From: CAWDJT01 sp963828705
Lineage (GTDB): Bacteria; Desulfobacterota; Syntrophobacteria; Syntrophobacterales; Syntrophobacteraceae
NCBI GenBank assembly: GCA_963828705.1
Contig: CAWHGA010000001.1
Location: forward strand, 9,179 to 73,178
DNA length: 64,000 nucleotides
Reading direction: 5' to 3'
In this document: positions 1-8,834 of the stretch, piece after piece
How the letters are laid out: each line of letters begins with the position of its first letter
Numbering within the stretch: position 1 is the stretch's first letter
Program-made: the position numbers and the translations under genes
Notes under the pieces: generated by a model
Databases searched by the model: none
What the model was told of the DNA's origin: nothing
Seen by the model: only the letters and a program-made list of their open reading frames with translations

Positions 1-180
1 TTCGTGGCCCAAGACCCGAGGCATCACCAAGTCCCTTTGACCCTGGCGCCACATCTTGACGTCAGTTCGGCAGATGGCGCAGTGGCTCACTCGAAGTTCC
101 ACCATACCGGCTTCAACGCGGGGGCGCGGCAGATCTTTCAGACGCAGGTCGCCAATTGCTTCCAGTTGCAGAGCCTTCAT
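1..180 (-). CDS. Zinc-dependent alcohol dehydrogenase, N-terminal part (cut by window edge)
   Basis: The first 60 residues of a medium-chain dehydrogenase/reductase are visible; the gene runs off the left edge. The protein begins MKALQLEAIGDLRL and carries a Cys-Arg-Thr-Asp stretch (CAICRTDVK) followed by GHE at the edge. Both match the catalytic zinc region of the family, where Cys and the His-Glu pair bind the active-site zinc. A purine-rich ribosome site (GGGGGAGG) lies a few bases before the ATG. The cofactor-binding half is outside the window, so the substrate cannot be predicted. The family call is secure and the specific activity is unknown. Confidence 0.85.
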   Translation of the reverse strand, partial: MKALQLEAIGDLRLKDLPRPRVEAGMVELRVSHCAICRTDVKMWRQGQRDLVMPRVLGHE

Positions 181-587
181 GGTCACTTTCCTCCCCCTAT
201 CGAGGGCTCACTCAGAACAGCTCCACACCATCAAGTAGCCGAAATCCTGTGTTCGTCATTCGGGCGGAAGCCGTAATCCAGGCTTTTCAACGCTTCCTGG
301 CCCCCGGCTTTCGACGGGGCGACGGTTCGTTTGTTGGTCACTTTATTCCGTGAACGTGTACTTAGGATCCTGGCGAGAGCAAGCATATCAGGCTAACCCG
401 GCACGCAACCTGGTGTTTTGAAACCAACCCCGCATGAGCGCAGCACGTCTTCTAGGTGCTTTCCAAGCTCCTCCGCATTATGTTAACCTGCACACTTCGC
501 AAGGGACAGCAACTCTTTTCGCCGGCACGGCTCAACAGATGAGAAGCCGCTCCGAAGCCCAAGGCCGTCATCCAACAGGAAACCGTC
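181..587. other. Intergenic region between divergent genes
   Basis: Non-coding stretch between the minus-strand alcohol dehydrogenase and the plus-strand glycosyltransferase, so it should hold promoters for both. Short frames here have no protein character. I see no convincing promoter hexamers, RNA gene or repeat. Confidence 0.5.
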
Positions 588-1524
588 GTGATAACGGAAC
601 CTATCGTGATCAGCGTCATCATCCCAACCTACAACCGCGCAACCCTGGTGTTGGAAGCTCTGGAATCGGTGTTGTGCCAGGATCTGCCGGGGATGGAAAT
701 CATCGTGGTCGACGACGGCTCCACCGATGATACCCGTCAACGACTCCTGCCCATGTTATCCGGCATTCGTTATGTCTACCAGGAACGCACCGGAGTCAGC
801 GGCGCGCGCAATACCGGCATGCGACTGGCCCGCGGCCAATGGCTGGCGTTTCTCGATTCCGACGACCTCTGGCTGCCTCAGAAGCTCACCCGGCAAATGC
901 AGTATCTGGCCGCACACCCGGAACTGCGCATCTGCCAGACCGAAGAGACCTGGATTCGCCAGGGATCGCGCTGGAACCCCAGGAGCTATCACCGGAAACC
1001 ATCCGGATATTGCTTCGGCGAGTTACTGCAACGCTGTCTGGTGAGTCCTTCTGCAGTGATCCTGCACCGCAGCCTGCTTGAAGAAGTGGGTGATTTCGAC
1101 GAAGAGCTGCCCGCCTGTGAAGACTACGACCTGTGGCTCCGAATCGGTTGGCGCCATCCCTTGGGATTATTGCCGGAACCTCTGGTAATCAAACGTGGCG
1201 GCCACTCTGACCAGCTTTCCGCCACCACCCCAGCCCTGGACCTCTACCGCATCCGCGCGCTGACCAAGCTACTGGTGCAGCAACCACTCAGTGCCGACCA
1301 ACGTCATCAAGTTCTGGCCATGTTACAGCGCAAATGCGCCATTTACGCTCAGGGCTGTGCCCGGCGCGGCCGCCTGCAGGAAGCCGTCAGTCATTCAAAC
1401 TCTGCCGGAGCGGATCTGCAGCGAGGATGCAGAGTTCGCCGCCGCGGTCCTTGCCGAAAGCCTCCTCGACCTGCAACCTGACAGACTGGAAAGCCTGCCA
1501 CAGATCACCAGCAAGAAGCGATGA
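588..1524 (+). CDS. Family 2 glycosyltransferase, apparent frameshift near the C-terminus
   Basis: A cytoplasmic GT-A fold sugar transferase. The N-terminus (VISVIIPTYNRA), the nucleotide-binding VDDGSTDDT, the metal-binding FLDSDDLW and the acceptor-side ACEDYDLWLR are all typical of GT2 enzymes that build surface polysaccharide. The GTG start at 588 is chosen because AGGA lies seven bases upstream and the family motif begins within ten residues. The first frame stays open to 1481 but turns low-complexity and arginine-rich after about 1388. An adjacent frame then gives a plausible acidic C-terminus ending at 1524, which suggests a single-base indel. No other polysaccharide gene is adjacent, so the product glycan is unknown. 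Confidence 0.8.
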
Positions 1525-1544
1525 ACCGGTCCGGTGACAGTCAG

Positions 1545-1955
1545 CTAAAGCTGTGCCCGCACCTTCTCCAGCATTTTTTCCATCTCCCCGACCGCATAGG
1601 CTTTGCCGGGCCAGGAAGTGAGGAACCCGTCGTTGTAATGCCGAGGGATCAAATGAAAATGAGCGTGTTCCACCAGCTGCCCGGCGACCTTGAAGTTGTT
1701 CTGGAGAAAATTCAGGCCGGCGGCACCTACCGCCTTGTAGACCGCTGCGGCCACCTGGCGGACCATGATGGCGCAGGCCGCGAGTTCCTCATCGGGGACT
1801 TCGAATAGTGTGGGATAGTGATTCTTGGGAATCACCAGGGCATGGCCGGCGTTGATCGGGCCGATATCGAGAAAGCTCAAGGCATGCTCGTTTTCCACGA
1901 TCTTGGCGCAGGGTATTTCACCACGGACGATCTTACAAAAAATGCAGTCCGCCAT
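1545..1955 (-). CDS. HIT family nucleotide-binding hydrolase
   Basis: A 136-residue histidine-triad protein of the Hint/PKCI branch, which hydrolyses nucleoside phosphoramidates and related nucleotides in the cytoplasm. It starts MADCIFCKIVRGEIP, has INAGHALVIPKNHYPT in the middle, and ends with the active-site triad HAHFHLIPR (His-x-His-x-His). Length and motifs are complete. The ATG at 1955 has GAGGAGGTCAG just upstream, so in-frame codons further upstream are rejected as starts. It is convergent with the glycosyltransferase, with about 20 bases between the stop codons. Confidence 0.95.
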   Translation of the reverse strand: MADCIFCKIVRGEIPCAKIVENEHALSFLDIGPINAGHALVIPKNHYPTLFEVPDEELAACAIMVRQVAAAVYKAVGAAGLNFLQNNFKVAGQLVEHAHFHLIPRHYNDGFLTSWPGKAYAVGEMEKMLEKVRAQL

Positions 1956-2241
1956 CGGCTGACCTCCTCTTGTTTCGGTAACGACCGGCCTCGATCCAAT
2001 GCCATAACCATTTGCATCGGCGCCGGTCAGTGATAAACACATTGGGGACCTGGTGCAACGGTGCCGTTGAAGCACCCAACCGGGTTCCATGGGTGGCGGG
2101 AACATTCTCGCGCTGGTTCGGCACGCATACGCCACCGCGTAAGCTCATTACCCAGCAGTTTTGCAGGATCTGCCAAACCTTGTCAATGATTGGCTTGGGA
2201 TGGTTCACCGAAGAACACGCAGAAAGCAAGGAGGAGCGAAG

Positions 2242-3105
2242 ATGATTCTGATCGTTGCGGTCCTGGCATTGGTCTGTGCCATTGCCCTCTTGACCTATGC
2301 CTTTTTCTGGTATGAAGCCGCCAATAGCCCATATCGCAAGCGGCTTCAGGAAATCTCGCAAGGCCATGTTGTCCGCATCCTGCTGCGAAGTATTTTGAGC
2401 AGCGTTGTCAGCTTACTGATGGTGCTGTTCTTTTTCCCTTTACAGCTTTGGCGGACCCTCTGGCGCCCATCCCAGGCACCGAATCAGGATTTCCAACCGG
2501 TGTTCATGGTCCATGGCCTCTACCACAATGCCAGTTCCTGGGTTTTGTATCGCTGGTGGCTCAGAAAGGCGGGATATACCGACATCTACTGCTGGTCTTA
2601 CAGCAGTTTCAAGGGTTCCTTTGACCAGATCGTGCACGATTTCAACCAGTGGGTGCAAGAGATCATTGCCGAGAGACATCCTGGCCAACAGGCGATCATG
2701 ATCGGTCACAGCCTGGGAGGCTTGATCATTCGGGCCCACATCGCCAATCCGGAGGCAGCCCGGCAGGTCACCACCGTGGTGACTCTCGGCACGCCGCACC
2801 AGGGAAGCAAGCTGGCCGCGCTGGGGATTGGCAAGCTGGCACAAAGCCTGGTCTATCAGGGGGTTCTTAGCCAGCGACTGGAACAGACCGCACCGCCGAA
2901 GGATGTCAAACGGCTGGCCGTTGTGTCACCAACCGACAATATGGTGCTCCCTCCCCCCGATGCCTGGCGGAGTGTCCAGGAGGGCTGGGAGTATCTGGAA
3001 ACACCTCCCCTTTCCCATGTGGCCCTGTTGTATCATTGGCCGACCGCCAGAAAGGTGCTTCAATATCTGCGACCGGCCGTCAGATCCGGGCAGGGCCCTC
3101 AATAA
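2242..3105 (+). CDS. Membrane-anchored alpha/beta hydrolase, triacylglycerol lipase-like
   Basis: A 287-residue protein with two N-terminal hydrophobic segments (about residues 3-25 and 45-70) followed by an alpha/beta hydrolase domain. The oxyanion strand is FMVHGLYHNASSW. The nucleophile elbow is MIGHSLGGLI with the catalytic Ser, followed by TLGTPHQGS as in lipases of the EstA/LipA type. A His in PLSHVALLYH near the C-terminus is the likely catalytic base. GGAG lies just before the ATG at 2242; the open frame extends further upstream but without a better start. The substrate is not evident, and other esterases share these motifs. The next gene is convergent with a six-base gap. Confidence 0.8.
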   Translation: MILIVAVLALVCAIALLTYAFFWYEAANSPYRKRLQEISQGHVVRILLRSILSSVVSLLMVLFFFPLQLWRTLWRPSQAPNQDFQPVFMVHGLYHNASSWVLYRWWLRKAGYTDIYCWSYSSFKGSFDQIVHDFNQWVQEIIAERHPGQQAIMIGHSLGGLIIRAHIANPEAARQVTTVVTLGTPHQGSKLAALGIGKLAQSLVYQGVLSQRLEQTAPPKDVKRLAVVSPTDNMVLPPPDAWRSVQEGWEYLETPPLSHVALLYHWPTARKVLQYLRPAVRSGQGPQ

Positions 3106-3111
3106 TGGCCA

Positions 3112-3813
3112 CTAACCGGCAATCAGCTCGGCCCACCGCTGGTAGACCGAAGCACCGATCTGCTGCAATGCGGCCAAGTGATCTCCGGCTTGGGCGACCA
3201 CGGTTTGGCCGTTGATCCCTTCCTGCTGCAACTCATGCTGGAAGGTATCGACCATGGTGGCCACCATCGAGGCAGTGACTTCCATGTGAAACAAGAACCC
3301 ATAGGCATTGCGACCATAACGAAAAGCCTGGCAGGGTGTGATGGCAGATGATGCCAGGGCAGTCGCTCCCTGCGGCAGATCAAAAATATCCCCATGCCAA
3401 TGGAAACCCATAAAAGAGGGATTCACCCCGCTCCACAGCGGGTCCTGGCGGGCTGATTCGGCGAGTGTCACCGGATACCAGCCGATTTCCTTGGCTCTGT
3501 TCTTTTTGACCTGGGCACCCAGAGCGGCGGCCAGCAACTGGCTGCCCAGGCACACTCCGAGGATGGGTTTCTCCTGCTTGAGGGTGGTTCTTATGAGTTG
3601 TAGTTCTTCCCGCAAAAACGGGTAGATGTCTTGTTCGTAGACCCCCATTGGGCCACCCATGACAATGAGGCCCTCGGCCTCACCCAGCTCCGACGGGATT
3701 TTGTCGCCTTCAAAAGAACGAACATATTTCACCGCAATGCCCTTAGCCTGGAGTGCATCGGCGATAGTCCCAAGCGTCTCACAAAAGATGTGCTGTAATA
3801 CGGTGACTTTCAT
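3112..3813 (-). CDS. Class I glutamine amidotransferase-like protein (GMP synthase-like)
   Basis: A 233-residue stand-alone type 1 glutamine amidotransferase domain. The nucleophile elbow ILGVCLGSQLLAAALGA supplies the catalytic Cys, GLIVMGGPMGVYE is the conserved oxyanion strand, and GFHWHGDIFDLP is typical of the YfeJ/GMP-synthase-like subgroup. No synthetase partner is fused or adjacent. The amide acceptor is therefore unknown, and the protein may act on gamma-glutamyl compounds as some relatives do. The start is the first ATG of the frame and begins directly with the family's first strand (MKVTVLQHIFCE). Confidence 0.85.
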   Translation of the reverse strand: MKVTVLQHIFCETLGTIADALQAKGIAVKYVRSFEGDKIPSELGEAEGLIVMGGPMGVYEQDIYPFLREELQLIRTTLKQEKPILGVCLGSQLLAAALGAQVKKNRAKEIGWYPVTLAESARQDPLWSGVNPSFMGFHWHGDIFDLPQGATALASSAITPCQAFRYGRNAYGFLFHMEVTASMVATMVDTFQHELQQEGINGQTVVAQAGDHLAALQQIGASVYQRWAELIAG

Positions 3814-3930
3814 ATGTCCCTCATCACAAACGAATGTGGGGCAGAGCTGCTTGCCTGCCCAATTGCCGGATATCCTTCCGTCACGCTGTCAGTAACGCAT
3901 CACAGAAATGAGTACTCAAAATCCCTCGTT

Positions 3931-4055
3931 CGTCACCCCCGCGAAGGCGGGGTCAGGGGGTCGGGGAGGCAGCGGAGCGTCACCCCCGCGAAGGCGGGGG
4001 TCCAGGAGGCTCCTTGACCACGTCTGGATTCCCGCCTTCGCGGGAATGACGAGCA
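3931..4055. repeat. REP-like palindromic element, three copies
   Basis: Two direct units (CGTCACCCCCGCGAAGGCGG at 3931-3950 and again at 3978-3997) are followed by an inverted unit at 4024-4055 (GGATTCCCGCCTTCGCGGGA then ATGACG). Each unit can form a GC-rich hairpin around CCGCGAAGGCGG, and the outer copies can pair with the inverted one. This is the common proteobacterial intergenic palindrome family. Related pieces lie near 20688, 26139 and 26397. Confidence 0.85.
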
Positions 4056-4131
4056 GTATGGGCAGTATTTCGGATACCCTATTCTGTGTCGTTGTACTTA
4101 GAACCACAACAAAACTTTGAAACTGCAGTTT

Positions 4132-4182
4132 GCGGATAAGACGCATCCACAGGGCGTGAAACGCTAATGAGCAAAACCGAGG
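4132..4182 (+). repeat. Copy 1 of a roughly 50-base duplicated intergenic element
   Basis: Starts GCGGATAAGACGCATCCACA and continues GGGCGTGAAACGCTAA to CCGAGG. A second copy lies at 34864-34911, directly before qrcA. The two copies differ at a handful of positions and by a three-base gap. Both contain a short hairpin GCGT-GRR-ACGC. Here the element is about 145 bases before the start of the Fe-S protein gene. It matches no RNA motif I know; a regulatory leader or a mobile palindrome are the options. Confidence 0.6.
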
Positions 4183-4327
4183 CCACTGTAGCGCTCGCCC
4201 GCATGCAAATTCGCTAGGTCCTGGCCGCGGGTTTCGGTTATTATCCGGTTTCATCGCCATTCGGCCGGTGACCCGCTGGCTGGCTATCAGGCAGCATCTC
4301 TATCTCGCGGCTTCGGAGGCATCATTG

Positions 4328-4888
4328 ATGGAACCCACCACGGTCCACGAAACCGGCTATCATTTCACCCTGGTGAATATCGACTGTTTGAGGTGCTCCA
4401 CGCATTTCAATGTGGTCATGGAACTGCGGCAGCCCGTCGAGGAGCTTCTGCCCTATCTGGCGGCCGTCCTGCCTGGATGCACCTACGTGCACGGGGCCGG
4501 CGTGATCAACCTGATGGACGACGGCCACATCGTCGCCATATACCCGGATCGGATCACCATAACCGATGTGAGCGACCAGGATACCGGGGCTCGGCTTTGC
4601 CGCCACTATTTTGATACCATCCAGCGAGTCAAGGCCGAGCGCCATCTGATCGAACCACAATACGAAAAACGGTCATCCATCACCGTGCTGGGCATCCTGC
4701 GGCACCTGCCGCAAACCAACTGTGGGCGCTGTCAATGCCCCACATGTATGGCTTTTGCCGCCAAGGTCTTCCGCCGGGAAGCACCCATCGGGGAGTGCCT
4801 TCCGCTGCTGGAAGACATCGGCGCAGAACGCTTCCAGCAGCTCATCCAGCAACTGCAGGCCGGTGGTTACGCCGTGCCGGCCGTTTGA
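4328..4888 (+). CDS. Fe-S protein with a CoFeSP/RnfB-type [4Fe-4S] domain
   Basis: A 186-residue soluble protein. The C-terminal part has NCGRCQCPTCMAFA followed 16 residues later by another Cys (GECLPLL). This is the C-x2-C-x4-C-x16-C pattern of the PF04060 Fe-S domain found in the large subunit of the corrinoid/iron-sulfur protein and in RnfB. The N-terminal 120 residues (including NIDCLRCSTHF) resemble no enzyme I recognise. GGAGG lies eight bases before the ATG at 4328; the frame is open upstream but lacks a better start. It is followed about 90 bases later by a DUF2007/DUF3786-like gene, a partner often seen with such Fe-S domains. It could handle electrons or corrinoid chemistry, but the function is unknown. 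Confidence 0.75.
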   Translation: MEPTTVHETGYHFTLVNIDCLRCSTHFNVVMELRQPVEELLPYLAAVLPGCTYVHGAGVINLMDDGHIVAIYPDRITITDVSDQDTGARLCRHYFDTIQRVKAERHLIEPQYEKRSSITVLGILRHLPQTNCGRCQCPTCMAFAAKVFRREAPIGECLPLLEDIGAERFQQLIQQLQAGGYAVPAV

Positions 4889-4981
4889 TACCTTCTTGTT
4901 CCGTTTTGTTCCGACCGCCTAATGATGTTACCAGGTCAGACGGCATCGGGCCAGTACCAACCCCAGGGAAACGAGCGACTC

Positions 4982-5860
4982 ATGGAAGACCAGTTGGAAT
5001 CGGTACACACCCTGACCAACCGTTTTGAAGCAGATCTGTTGATGGATGCCTTGGAGCGGGAAGGAATCCCGGCATTGCTGCGCTCCTTTGAAGAAACGCC
5101 ATATGACGGTCTGTTTGTGATGCAGCGCGGCTGGGGTCGGATTTTGGTACCCTCACCGCAAGTTCAGGCCGCCAAGGAGGTCATCGAATCCCTGGTTCGG
5201 GATCTGCAAACAAGGAAGCTCTACGAAGACCCGGCCGACCTGGACCCGCTCCTTTGGGAGAGGCTTCGTCACGCCGATCCGCAAGTCATCTGCGGCAACG
5301 CGCAGGTCCGTTACCACGCCACTACCCGCAGCTACCTGGTGCCCTTTCTCAATGGCGAATATGCCTGTTTCCCCGAGGAGGAACGGATCATCTCTCAAGG
5401 ACCGAATGTTGATTTCCAGGACAATTTCCAGTTCTACCTGGTGGTGCTCCATTACTTGATCGAGGCTCAATCGACGGGACTCACGGGCCGCTGGGTGAGC
5501 GAACAGGAAATCCCCGGGGGCGATTTGTTCTTTCGCGGACCGCATGCCTTCCATACCGCCCCGCTGGAGAAGCTGTTCGGAACCCGCCTTGACCTGTTTG
5601 CGGCGGCGGCTGAAAAGCTCGGCGGCATGCCGGTGGCCAGCGGCGACCTGGCCTATCGATTCTGGCCTCTGCCACGCATTCCCTTGCTGATCCTGCTCTG
5701 GCGCGGTGATGATGAATTCCCCGCCGTCATCCATATCCGCCTTGACGCCGGCATTCTTGATCATCTGCATACCCTCGACACCATTTGGGCCATGGTCAAC
5801 GTTGTCTGCCGGAGCCTCAAACGCATCGGCAAGAACCTGCTGCAGCCAAACGAACCATGA
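4982..5860 (+). CDS. DUF2007-like plus DUF3786-like two-domain protein
   Basis: A roughly 292-residue protein without membrane segments. Residues about 8-75 (LTNRFEADLLMDALEREGI to AAKEVIESL) look like the small DUF2007 putative signal-transducing domain. The rest resembles DUF3786, with PGGDLFFRGPH, a hydrophobic HYLIEAQSTGLTGRW and the C-terminal LDAGILDHLHTLD. DUF3786 often accompanies or is fused to PF04060 Fe-S domains, and such a gene lies just upstream here. An ATG at 4982 is preferred because it begins the domain; 4922 is an in-frame alternative. The stop overlaps the next start by four bases (ATGA), so translational coupling with the glycosyltransferase is likely. Molecular role unknown. 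Confidence 0.65.
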   Translation: MEDQLESVHTLTNRFEADLLMDALEREGIPALLRSFEETPYDGLFVMQRGWGRILVPSPQVQAAKEVIESLVRDLQTRKLYEDPADLDPLLWERLRHADPQVICGNAQVRYHATTRSYLVPFLNGEYACFPEEERIISQGPNVDFQDNFQFYLVVLHYLIEAQSTGLTGRWVSEQEIPGGDLFFRGPHAFHTAPLEKLFGTRLDLFAAAAEKLGGMPVASGDLAYRFWPLPRIPLLILLWRGDDEFPAVIHIRLDAGILDHLHTLDTIWAMVNVVCRSLKRIGKNLLQPNEP

Positions 5861-7005
5861 AACCACAAAGGCGAATAATGTCTACCCCCGGTTCACCGTC
5901 ACACCCCTGCACGCTTTCCGTGGTCATTCCCTGTTACAATGAAGAAGTCACTCTGGAGAAATGTGTCGGCAGGGTGCTTTCCATCCAAGACGCCGCTCTC
6001 CAATTGGAGATCATCATCGTCGATGATGCCTCGCAGGACAACAGCCTGGCGATCGCCCACAACCTGGCCGCCAGCCATCCGGAAATCCGCGTTCTCCACC
6101 ATGAACGCAACAGGGGCAAGGGAGCTGCCTTGCGCAACGGCTTCCAGATCGCCACTGGCGATTTTGTGGCGGTGCAGGACGCTGACCTGGAATACGACCC
6201 CCAGGATCTGAAGCGCCTACTGGTTCCGCTCAAGGACGGCATTGCCGATGTAGTATTCGGTTCCCGGTTCTTGAGCCACGGGACGCACCGCGTTCTATAT
6301 TTTTGGCACTCTCTCGGCAATGCCTTCCTAACCTTCCTCTCCAACATGTTTACCGACCTCAACCTGAGCGACATGGAGACATGCTACAAGGTTTTCCGCC
6401 GCGAGGTCATCCAGGGCATCACTCTCGAGGAGGATCGGTTCGGCATTGAACCGGAGCTGGTGGCCAAGGTGGCCCAGAAGCGCCTGCGCATCTACGAGAT
6501 GGGCATTTCCTACTACGGCAGGACCTATGAGGAAGGGAAGAAGATCGGGGTCAAGGACGGCTTCCGCGCCCTTTACTGCATCTTTCATTACAATGCCCAT
6601 CGCGCCCCCCCGCCCATGCAGTTCATGATCTATGCGCTCATCGGCGGGTTCTCCGCCCTGATCAATGTGGCACTCTTTCTGAGTCTGTACCACTCGGGTG
6701 TGCCGGTCATCGGCGCCGCACCTGTTTCTTACCTGAGTGCCGCAGCGCTGAACTATTATCTCTGTATCCACTTCCTGTTTCGCCACCGGGCCAGATGGTC
6801 TTGTGCGGGAGAGGTGCTCATTTATCTGGTCGTAGTCGCCATGATGGGCCTGGCCGACCTGTGGATGACACAAACTCTGCTGGCCGCAACCCTGCCAGCC
6901 TGGCAGGCCAGATTCACTGCCGCCTTAATGGGGTTGGTCTTTAACTTCCTGGGAAGGAAGTATCTGGTATTTCCCGAGCCGGGCTCGGGACCTTGGAAAT
7001 CGTGA
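5857..7005 (+). CDS. GT2 glycosyltransferase fused to a GtrA-like membrane domain
   Basis: A 382-residue fusion. Residues about 15-240 are a dolichyl/undecaprenyl-phosphate sugar transferase domain of the DPM1/GtrB type: SVVIPCYNEE, IIIVDDASQDNS, VQDADLEYDP, and YYGRTYEEGKKIGVKDG at its end. Residues about 255-375 form four hydrophobic helices of the GtrA type (from MQFMIYALIGGFSALINV to FNFLGRKYLVF), a presumed flippase for the lipid-linked sugar. The pair would make and flip an undecaprenyl-phosphate hexose for glycan modification. The ATG at 5857 overlaps the preceding TGA; 5878 is an alternative start. Such fusions occur in several phyla. Confidence 0.9.
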   Translation: MKPQRRIMSTPGSPSHPCTLSVVIPCYNEEVTLEKCVGRVLSIQDAALQLEIIIVDDASQDNSLAIAHNLAASHPEIRVLHHERNRGKGAALRNGFQIATGDFVAVQDADLEYDPQDLKRLLVPLKDGIADVVFGSRFLSHGTHRVLYFWHSLGNAFLTFLSNMFTDLNLSDMETCYKVFRREVIQGITLEEDRFGIEPELVAKVAQKRLRIYEMGISYYGRTYEEGKKIGVKDGFRALYCIFHYNAHRAPPPMQFMIYALIGGFSALINVALFLSLYHSGVPVIGAAPVSYLSAAALNYYLCIHFLFRHRARWSCAGEVLIYLVVVAMMGLADLWMTQTLLAATLPAWQARFTAALMGLVFNFLGRKYLVFPEPGSGPWKS

Positions 7006-7091
7006 TGGGACTCAGCGAAATTCGCAGAGGGCTTGAATGAAGGGAACCATCGTCAACGCGGGACCGGCTTTCGTGCAAGCGGAGCTTTGTG

Positions 7092-7106
7092 CCCGCTGTC
7101 AGCGGG
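7092..7106. terminator. Possible hairpin terminator between convergent genes
   Basis: The perfect palindrome CCCGCTGTCAGCGGG lies five bases beyond the metF stop and 86 bases after the GT2-GtrA stop. The following T-tract is short, so this is a weak candidate for ending either transcript. Confidence 0.35.
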
Positions 7107-7110
7107 GTTA

Positions 7111-7995
7111 CTACAACCCGGCCACTTCCAGGATAGCCGGCACCGAGGTTTCCTTGCCGATGGCCATGATGTGCACGCCGTGGCCGATGCCTTGCTCCCT
7201 GATCTGACGGATCATGCGGCCAGCGATCTCAATACCTTTCTGCAACGCCCCGCCCTTAGGCGCGCTCGCCATCTCATCAATGAGCTGCTGTGGTACCTGT
7301 ATACCCGCCACGTTTTCATTCATGTAAGTCGCCATCTTGGCAGAAACCAGCAGCACGATGCCGGCCAGGATTTTGACGTTGAACTTAACAGCGTAATCCA
7401 TGAACCGTTTGAAGTTGTCCAGATCGTAGACTGCCTGGGTCTGGAAGAATTCCGCACCAGCTTTGATCTTCTTTTCGAACTTGAGAAGCTGCGGTTCGAT
7501 GGGATCGGCTTCGGGAGTCACCACCGCACCAACACAGAACTTGGGAGAACCCTTGAGATGATTGCCAGCCAGGTCCTGGCCGGCTTCCAGGGTCCGAGCC
7601 GCCCGCAGGATCTGGACCGATTCCAGGTCATGCACTGGTTTGGCGTCTCTGTGGTCCCCCATGATTATGTGATCTCCGGTCAGGCACAGAACATTCTCGA
7701 TGCCCAACACACTGGCGCTCAGCAGGTCGGATTGGAGCGCCATGCGGTTGCGGTCACGGCCGGTCATCTGCAGGATGGGTTCCCCGCCCAATTGTTTGAT
7801 GATGTGGCATCCAACCAGGGAAGACAGACGCATCACCGAACTTTGATTGTCGGTCATGTTGATGCCGTGGACCTTGTCCTTGAGGAGCGTAATGTGCTCC
7901 TTCATCTCTTCGATGTCAGTGCCCTTGGGCGGTCCCACTTCCGCGGTGACGACGAACTGACCTGACTGCAGTGCGTTTTTGAATGAACCCGCCAT
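7111..7995 (-). CDS. metF: 5,10-methylenetetrahydrofolate reductase
   Basis: A complete 294-residue MetF TIM barrel that reduces 5,10-methylene- to 5-methyl-tetrahydrofolate with FAD. It has FVVTAEVGPPKGTDIEEM at the substrate strand, INMTDNQSS, LQMTGRDRNRMALQSDLL and LCLTGDHIIMGDH; these are characteristic of the short MetF that works with MetV. The start is three bases after the metV stop, so the two are cotranscribed. In acetogens and sulfate reducers this pair serves the methyl branch of the Wood-Ljungdahl pathway as well as methionine synthesis. The gene ends the minus-strand cluster that begins with the MvhD-like subunit. Confidence 0.95.
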   Translation of the reverse strand: MAGSFKNALQSGQFVVTAEVGPPKGTDIEEMKEHITLLKDKVHGINMTDNQSSVMRLSSLVGCHIIKQLGGEPILQMTGRDRNRMALQSDLLSASVLGIENVLCLTGDHIIMGDHRDAKPVHDLESVQILRAARTLEAGQDLAGNHLKGSPKFCVGAVVTPEADPIEPQLLKFEKKIKAGAEFFQTQAVYDLDNFKRFMDYAVKFNVKILAGIVLLVSAKMATYMNENVAGIQVPQQLIDEMASAPKGGALQKGIEIAGRMIRQIREQGIGHGVHIMAIGKETSVPAILEVAGL

Positions 7996-7998
7996 CGA

Positions 7999-8664
7999 TC
8001 ACTCTCCTTTGTATGCCTCATGCACCTGTTTTGCCGGGTGGACTTGAACCTGGTGATTGCGCGGGGGAAACTCCTGCTTGAAGCGATCGAGCTTGCCCAT
8101 CTTGTCCAGGCGTTGGTAGATAAGCGTCCAGGCGCAGTCCTTGTTCTTATCGACTTCGCATTTGCCGTGGTCGGTGCCGCCGCATGGTCCGTTGAGAATA
8201 CCCTTGGCGCACACGGTCACCGGACAGATGCCGCCGGTTTCGCCGAGGACGCAGTCGCCGCAGGCGCGGCAGCGTTCCACCCAGGTACCGTCCTGAGGCG
8301 TCATGCCGATAAAGCGGGTGTTGACCCCAGGAAGGACCTGCAGCGGCTCACAAAGGTCGGCCAGGAGCTGAGCACCGGCACCGCAGGCCAAACTCATCAC
8401 CACATCGTAGTCCTGGAGCTTCTCCAGGATCAATTCCATGTACTCGCGGTTGCACTGCCGTTCGACCGTGTCCTCGTCGATTTGGATCGGCTTGCCGTCC
8501 TTCTTGAAGGACATGCGCAATTGCGAAGCCAGCATCCCCACTTCCTTTTTGCCCCCCACCATGCACACGCTCACGCAGGTGTCACAACCCAGGATGAACA
8601 CCTTCTGGTAATCGGAGAGCACTCCCTTGATCTCTTCAAATGGTTTTCTTTCCGCAACAATCAT
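7999..8664 (-). CDS. metV: MetV, C-terminal-domain subunit of MetVF methylenetetrahydrofolate reductase
   Basis: A 221-residue protein of the MTHFR C-terminal family. It has an N-terminal CDTCVSVCMVGGKKE and a C-terminal cysteine-rich block (ERCRACGDCVLGETGGICP, then NGPCGGTDHGKCEVD) that binds metal or Fe-S in MetV homologues. In Moorella-type enzymes MetV is the partner through which electrons reach MetF, together with HdrABC and MvhD. Here no hdr gene lies beside it. Instead the upstream genes are glutamate-synthase-like proteins and an MvhD-like subunit. It is separated by 170 bases from the glt gene upstream and by three bases from metF downstream. Confidence 0.9.
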   Translation of the reverse strand: MIVAERKPFEEIKGVLSDYQKVFILGCDTCVSVCMVGGKKEVGMLASQLRMSFKKDGKPIQIDEDTVERQCNREYMELILEKLQDYDVVMSLACGAGAQLLADLCEPLQVLPGVNTRFIGMTPQDGTWVERCRACGDCVLGETGGICPVTVCAKGILNGPCGGTDHGKCEVDKNKDCAWTLIYQRLDKMGKLDRFKQEFPPRNHQVQVHPAKQVHEAYKGE

Positions 8665-8834
8665 CGAAACACCTCTTATGGAGTGTCAATACCACCTATC
8701 CTGATCGCCGGCGGGTCGCCGCGACCCTGCCAACGCCGTATCAAATGGTCCCAGTGGCCCCAGCATGGGGAACCAACCGGATGGCGGCTTTTCCAACCCG
8801 CCAGAACCTTGCCGACAACCCTCACCATCACGGG

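Larger units (their letters stand above)
3814..4327. other. Intergenic region rich in palindromic repeats
   Basis: About 500 bases between the divergent amidotransferase and Fe-S protein genes. It holds three copies of a REP-like palindrome (3931-4055) and one copy of a 51-base element (4132-4182) that recurs before the qrc operon. Both are listed separately. I see no coding frame. Confidence 0.7.
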
